In this document: one piece after another, positions 7,700 through 9,976 of the stretch
Layout of the letters: each line of letters starts with the position of its first letter
Numbering within the stretch: position 1 is the stretch's first letter
Origin: TMED23 sp964639965
Lineage (GTDB): Bacteria > Pseudomonadota > Alphaproteobacteria > Rhodospirillales > UBA2165
Direction of reading: 5' to 3'
Assembly (NCBI GenBank): GCA_964639965.1
Contig: CAZXGI010000087.1
Coordinates: 1-9,976, forward strand
Length of the DNA: 9,976 nt
Program-made: the position numbers and the translations under genes
The notes under the pieces: generated by a model
Told to the model about the DNA's origin: nothing
Seen by the model: the letters and a program-made list of their open reading frames with translations, nothing else
The model's database searches: none

Positions 7700-8905
7700 T
7701 TTATTTTTTTCTATGTAGTTGGATACAGAATCCATATCCTTATCTCCTCGACCACTCATATTTAAGACCATTATATGATTATTAGGCAGGTCCCCGGCTA
7801 TTTTAATTATATGAGCGATTGCATGTGCTGTTTCTAGAGCAGGAATTATGCCTTCCAGTCTCGTACATGTTTGGAAAGCATCAATCGCTTCTCTATCCGT
7901 GATAGAAACATACTCAGCCCTTCCAATGTCGTGTAGCCATGCATGCTCAGGGCCAATACCCGGATAATCTAGGCCAGCCGAAATAGAATGTGCATCCATA
8001 ATTTGGCCATCATTATTTTGCAATAAGAATGTTCGGTTACCATGAAGAACTCCTGGAGATCCTGCATTTAGTGAGGCGGCATGTTTGCCAGTTTTAATGC
8101 CTGCACCGGAGGCTTCTACCGCAATTATACGCACATCGTCATCCAAGAATGGATAAAATAATCCCATTGCGTTAGAACCACCCCCAATGCATGCAATCAA
8201 ACTATCCGGCAATTTACCCTCGTGTTCAATTATCTGTTTACGGGTTTCTTCTCCTATAATTGATTGGAAATCACGTACCATAACAGGGTAAGGATGAGGA
8301 CCAGCAACGGTGCCTATCACATAATAAGTTGTTTCAACATTTGCAACCCAATGCCGCAGTGCATCATTCATAGCATCTTTTAATGTGCCAGTACCTGATT
8401 CTACTGGAACTATGTTAGCACCCAACATTTTCATTCGTGACACATTTTGTGCTTGCCGTTCAATGTCCGTGGATCCCATATATATTTGGCAGGGTATATT
8501 AAATAAGGCGCAGACGGTAGCCGTTGCTACTCCGTGCATTCCCGCACCAGTTTCTGCAATTATCCTTTTCTTACCCATTTTTCTAGCTAGCAGTACTTGG
8601 CCCATGCAATTGTTTACTTTGTGAGCACCTGTATGGTTTAGATCTTCACGTTTAAAGTAGATTTTAGCGCCACCGAGTTTTGCAGTTAGTCGTTCTGCAA
8701 AGTAAAGAGGGGAGGGTCGCCCAACGTAATTTTTGAGGTAGCCGCTGAGTTCTAATTGGAAGGTCTCATCGTTTTTAGTTTTATTGTAAGCACGCTCAAC
8801 CTCCAAGATCAGTGGCATAAGGGTTTCAGCTACATAACGACCGCCGAAAATAGAAAAATGACCATTTTCATCTGGGCCCGCTTTATAGGTATTTAGTTTG
8901 TCCAT
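7697..8905 (-). CDS. trpB: Tryptophan synthase beta chain (TrpB)
   Basis: A PLP enzyme that condenses indole with L-serine to give L-tryptophan, in complex with TrpA. Length is 402 residues. FSIFGGRYVAETLMP (17-31) is the family's N-terminal signature. The PLP lysine is Lys96 in HTGAHKVNN; catalytic Glu118 opens the carboxylate loop ETGAGMHG (118-125); the phosphate-binding loop is GGGSNA (241-246); LDYPGIGPEH (312-321) holds Asp314, which closes the active site; EGIIPALETAHA (351-362) and SGRGDKD (384-390) complete the cofactor site. One oddity: position 123 is Met where TrpB normally has Gln (Gln114 in Salmonella). It is the ordinary TrpB1 type with the TrpA-interacting regions, not TrpB2. 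The ATG at 8905 has no strong ribosome-binding site; only AGG about 14 bases before it is visible. Confidence 0.97.
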   Translation of the reverse strand: MDKLNTYKAGPDENGHFSIFGGRYVAETLMPLILEVERAYNKTKNDETFQLELSGYLKNYVGRPSPLYFAERLTAKLGGAKIYFKREDLNHTGAHKVNNCMGQVLLARKMGKKRIIAETGAGMHGVATATVCALFNIPCQIYMGSTDIERQAQNVSRMKMLGANIVPVESGTGTLKDAMNDALRHWVANVETTYYVIGTVAGPHPYPVMVRDFQSIIGEETRKQIIEHEGKLPDSLIACIGGGSNAMGLFYPFLDDDVRIIAVEASGAGIKTGKHAASLNAGSPGVLHGNRTFLLQNNDGQIMDAHSISAGLDYPGIGPEHAWLHDIGRAEYVSITDREAIDAFQTCTRLEGIIPALETAHAIAHIIKIAGDLPNNHIMVLNMSGRGDKDMDSVSNYIEKNK

Positions 8906-8979
8906 AATGGTGATGGTTTTACCTGATTGACGCGAAAAAGCAATTAGCGTTTGTCAATTAGTGAATTACATCTCTCCGA
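8906..8979 (-). other. trpF-trpB intergenic spacer with an imperfect inverted repeat
   Basis: This 74-base gap is the longest in the minus-strand gene group. It contains an inverted repeat, ATTGAC (8926-8931 on the plus strand) against GTCAAT (8953-8958), with inner GCG and CGC bases that can extend the stem past a small bulge. No T-run follows on the minus strand, so it is not an intrinsic terminator. No leader peptide with Trp codons is visible. It may be a processing or stability element, or have no function. Confidence 0.3.
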
Positions 8980-9627
8980 TTAAATGGTCTTGGCTGTTTT
9001 GAGAAATTTTTTTATAAGATCAAGACTTTTTATCCCGGGCACAGTTTCCACACCAGATGAGACATCAAGAGTATTGGCGCCACTAGATTTTACTGCTTCT
9101 TCAATATTTTCGGCAATCAAGCCTCCAGCCAACATCCATGGTAAAGGAATTTCAGCATCTCGAAGTAATTTCCAGTCAAAAGATATAGCGTTGCCTCCCG
9201 GTAAGGCTCCAGACAAACTTGCTGGGGCCTTAGCATCGAATAATAAGTGGTCAGCAACATCAAAATAATTCGTTGCCAGTTCTAAGTCCCCTTGTTTAGC
9301 TAATTTAATAGCTTTTAAAATTGGTAATCCGGAAAGCTGTTTTATTTCTAACACCCGGTAGGGGGTCTCGCCACCATGAAGCTGGATCAGATCGAGGTTG
9401 GCAATATTAAGGACGCTCTCAATTTCCGAATTAATTGGATCAACAAAAAGTCCAACCTTTTTTACATGTTTTGGAACGCGGCAAATTAATTGTTTTGCTT
9501 GCTCAAGAGATAAACTGCGTGGGGAGGGGGAGTAAAAAACAAAACCAATATATTTTGCACCATATTCAACTGCCATATCTACGCTTTCGTTTTGGCTAAG
9601 TCCACATATCTTAACAGAAATAGCCAT
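8980..9627 (-). CDS. trpF: Phosphoribosylanthranilate isomerase (TrpF)
   Basis: Catalyses the Amadori rearrangement of N-(5-phosphoribosyl)anthranilate to CdRP, the third step of tryptophan synthesis from chorismate. With the start used here it has 215 residues, usual for a monofunctional TrpF. The catalytic cysteine is Cys8 in VKICGLS and the catalytic aspartate is Asp131 in LLFDAKA. Other barrel signatures are GFVFYSPSPR (28-37), QLHG (82-85), the phosphate-binding AGGL (167-170) and DVSSGVE (188-194). I chose the ATG at 9627 because it places VKICG four residues in, as in most TrpF proteins, and lies one base after the pyrF stop. An in-frame ATG at 9654 would add nine residues and overlap pyrF by 26 bases; it is less likely. 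There is no fused TrpC domain; trpC and the other trp genes must be elsewhere. Confidence 0.95.
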   Translation of the reverse strand: MAISVKICGLSQNESVDMAVEYGAKYIGFVFYSPSPRSLSLEQAKQLICRVPKHVKKVGLFVDPINSEIESVLNIANLDLIQLHGGETPYRVLEIKQLSGLPILKAIKLAKQGDLELATNYFDVADHLLFDAKAPASLSGALPGGNAISFDWKLLRDAEIPLPWMLAGGLIAENIEEAVKSSGANTLDVSSGVETVPGIKSLDLIKKFLKTAKTI

Positions 9628-9628
9628 T

Positions 9629-9976
9629 TTAGCTAATAACCTCAGCGATTTCATTTATGATTTTCTTGGCTGCTGAAACAGGATTTCTAGCACCATAAAT
9701 TGGTCTGCCAATTACTAGATAATCTGCCCCTTGTTTTATGGCTTCACTGGGGGTCATTATTCGTTTTTGATCATCACGTGAAGCCCAAATCGGACGAATA
9801 CCAGGTGTCAAAAGTTTAAACTCGTTGCCACAAATTTTGCGGAGTGGACGAATTTCCGACGCTGAGCAAACTACACCATCGAGACCTGATTCTTGACACA
9901 ATGCAGCTAAGCGTTTCACTTGGGTAAGTGGTGTGCTGTTCACGCCTGTTTCTTTAAGGTCTTGATTGTTCATCGA
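9629..9976 (-). CDS. pyrF: Orotidine 5'-phosphate decarboxylase (PyrF), 5' partial
   Basis: The C-terminal half of the enzyme that decarboxylates OMP to UMP, the last step of de novo pyrimidine synthesis. Visible signatures, counted from the Met codon at 9973: GLDGVVCS (30-37), LTPGIRP (55-61), DQKRIMTP (68-75) with the loop that closes on the substrate, and GADYLVIGRPI (82-92), whose Arg90 is the expected phosphate ligand. The frame is open to the window edge, with TCG before the ATG, and the sequence SMNNQDLKETG matches the middle of alphaproteobacterial PyrF; the Met is therefore internal. About 115 of roughly 230 residues are seen, and the catalytic Asp-Lys-Asp array lies outside. The stop is one base before trpF, which supports a shared transcript. 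Confidence 0.95.
   Translation of the reverse strand, partial: SMNNQDLKETGVNSTPLTQVKRLAALCQESGLDGVVCSASEIRPLRKICGNEFKLLTPGIRPIWASRDDQKRIMTPSEAIKQGADYLVIGRPIYGARNPVSAAKKIINEIAEVIS

Noticed and set aside
7381..7785. 134-residue open frame on the plus strand across the trpA/trpB junction
   Set aside because: It lies opposite two clear tryptophan synthase genes and has no recognisable family features.
8952..8957. Perfect -35 box TTGACA on the minus strand upstream of trpB
   Set aside because: No acceptable -10 hexamer is found 15-19 bases downstream; the matching bases are mainly GC-rich (CGCGTC region).
8926..8958. trp attenuator between trpF and trpB
   Set aside because: There is a hairpin but no T-run, no alternative pairing that I can draw, and no leader peptide with Trp codons.

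Overview
The window looks like chromosomal housekeeping DNA from an AT-rich alphaproteobacterium (roughly 40% GC by eye, not counted). The evidence is gene order and protein style. addA next to trxA, opposite a pyrF-trpF-trpB-trpA-folC group, is the arrangement known around accD in Alphaproteobacteria, and the TrpB, AddA and TrxA sequences read as alphaproteobacterial. The low GC and compact spacing would fit a marine, partly streamlined lineage, but the genus cannot be named from the sequence alone.

Layout. Plus strand: the 3' three quarters of addA (start outside the window), a 102-base gap with a candidate promoter, trxA, a clear rho-independent terminator, then a 512-residue SAM-dependent methyltransferase of the type with a 'methyltransferase regulatory' domain. 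Minus strand, read from the right edge: the 3' half of pyrF, then trpF, trpB, trpA, folC and a GhrA-like 2-hydroxyacid dehydrogenase. The two strands meet tail to tail at 4618-4621, where the stop codons overlap. Coding density is very high; the longest gap is 102 bases and there are no RNA genes, CRISPR arrays, insertion sequences or notable repeats.

Function. AddA is the helicase-nuclease subunit of AddAB double-strand break repair. TrxA is the cytosolic thioredoxin. The minus-strand group joins the last step of UMP synthesis (PyrF), three tryptophan steps (TrpF, TrpB, TrpA), folate synthesis and polyglutamylation (FolC), and reduction of glyoxylate or hydroxypyruvate (GhrA-like). Junctions are tight: 1 base between pyrF and trpF, TAATG overlap of trpB and trpA, and a ribosome-binding site of the dehydrogenase that overlaps the folC stop. 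This supports an operon.

Most interesting points. accD, normally between trpA and folC in this group of bacteria, is missing. Two genes that are not part of the usual block, the methyltransferase and the dehydrogenase, sit at the trxA/folC convergent junction. The methyltransferase resembles the rickettsial protein-lysine methyltransferase family in architecture. TrpB has Met in place of the near-invariant Gln of its substrate-carboxylate loop. I see no convincing undescribed multi-gene system.
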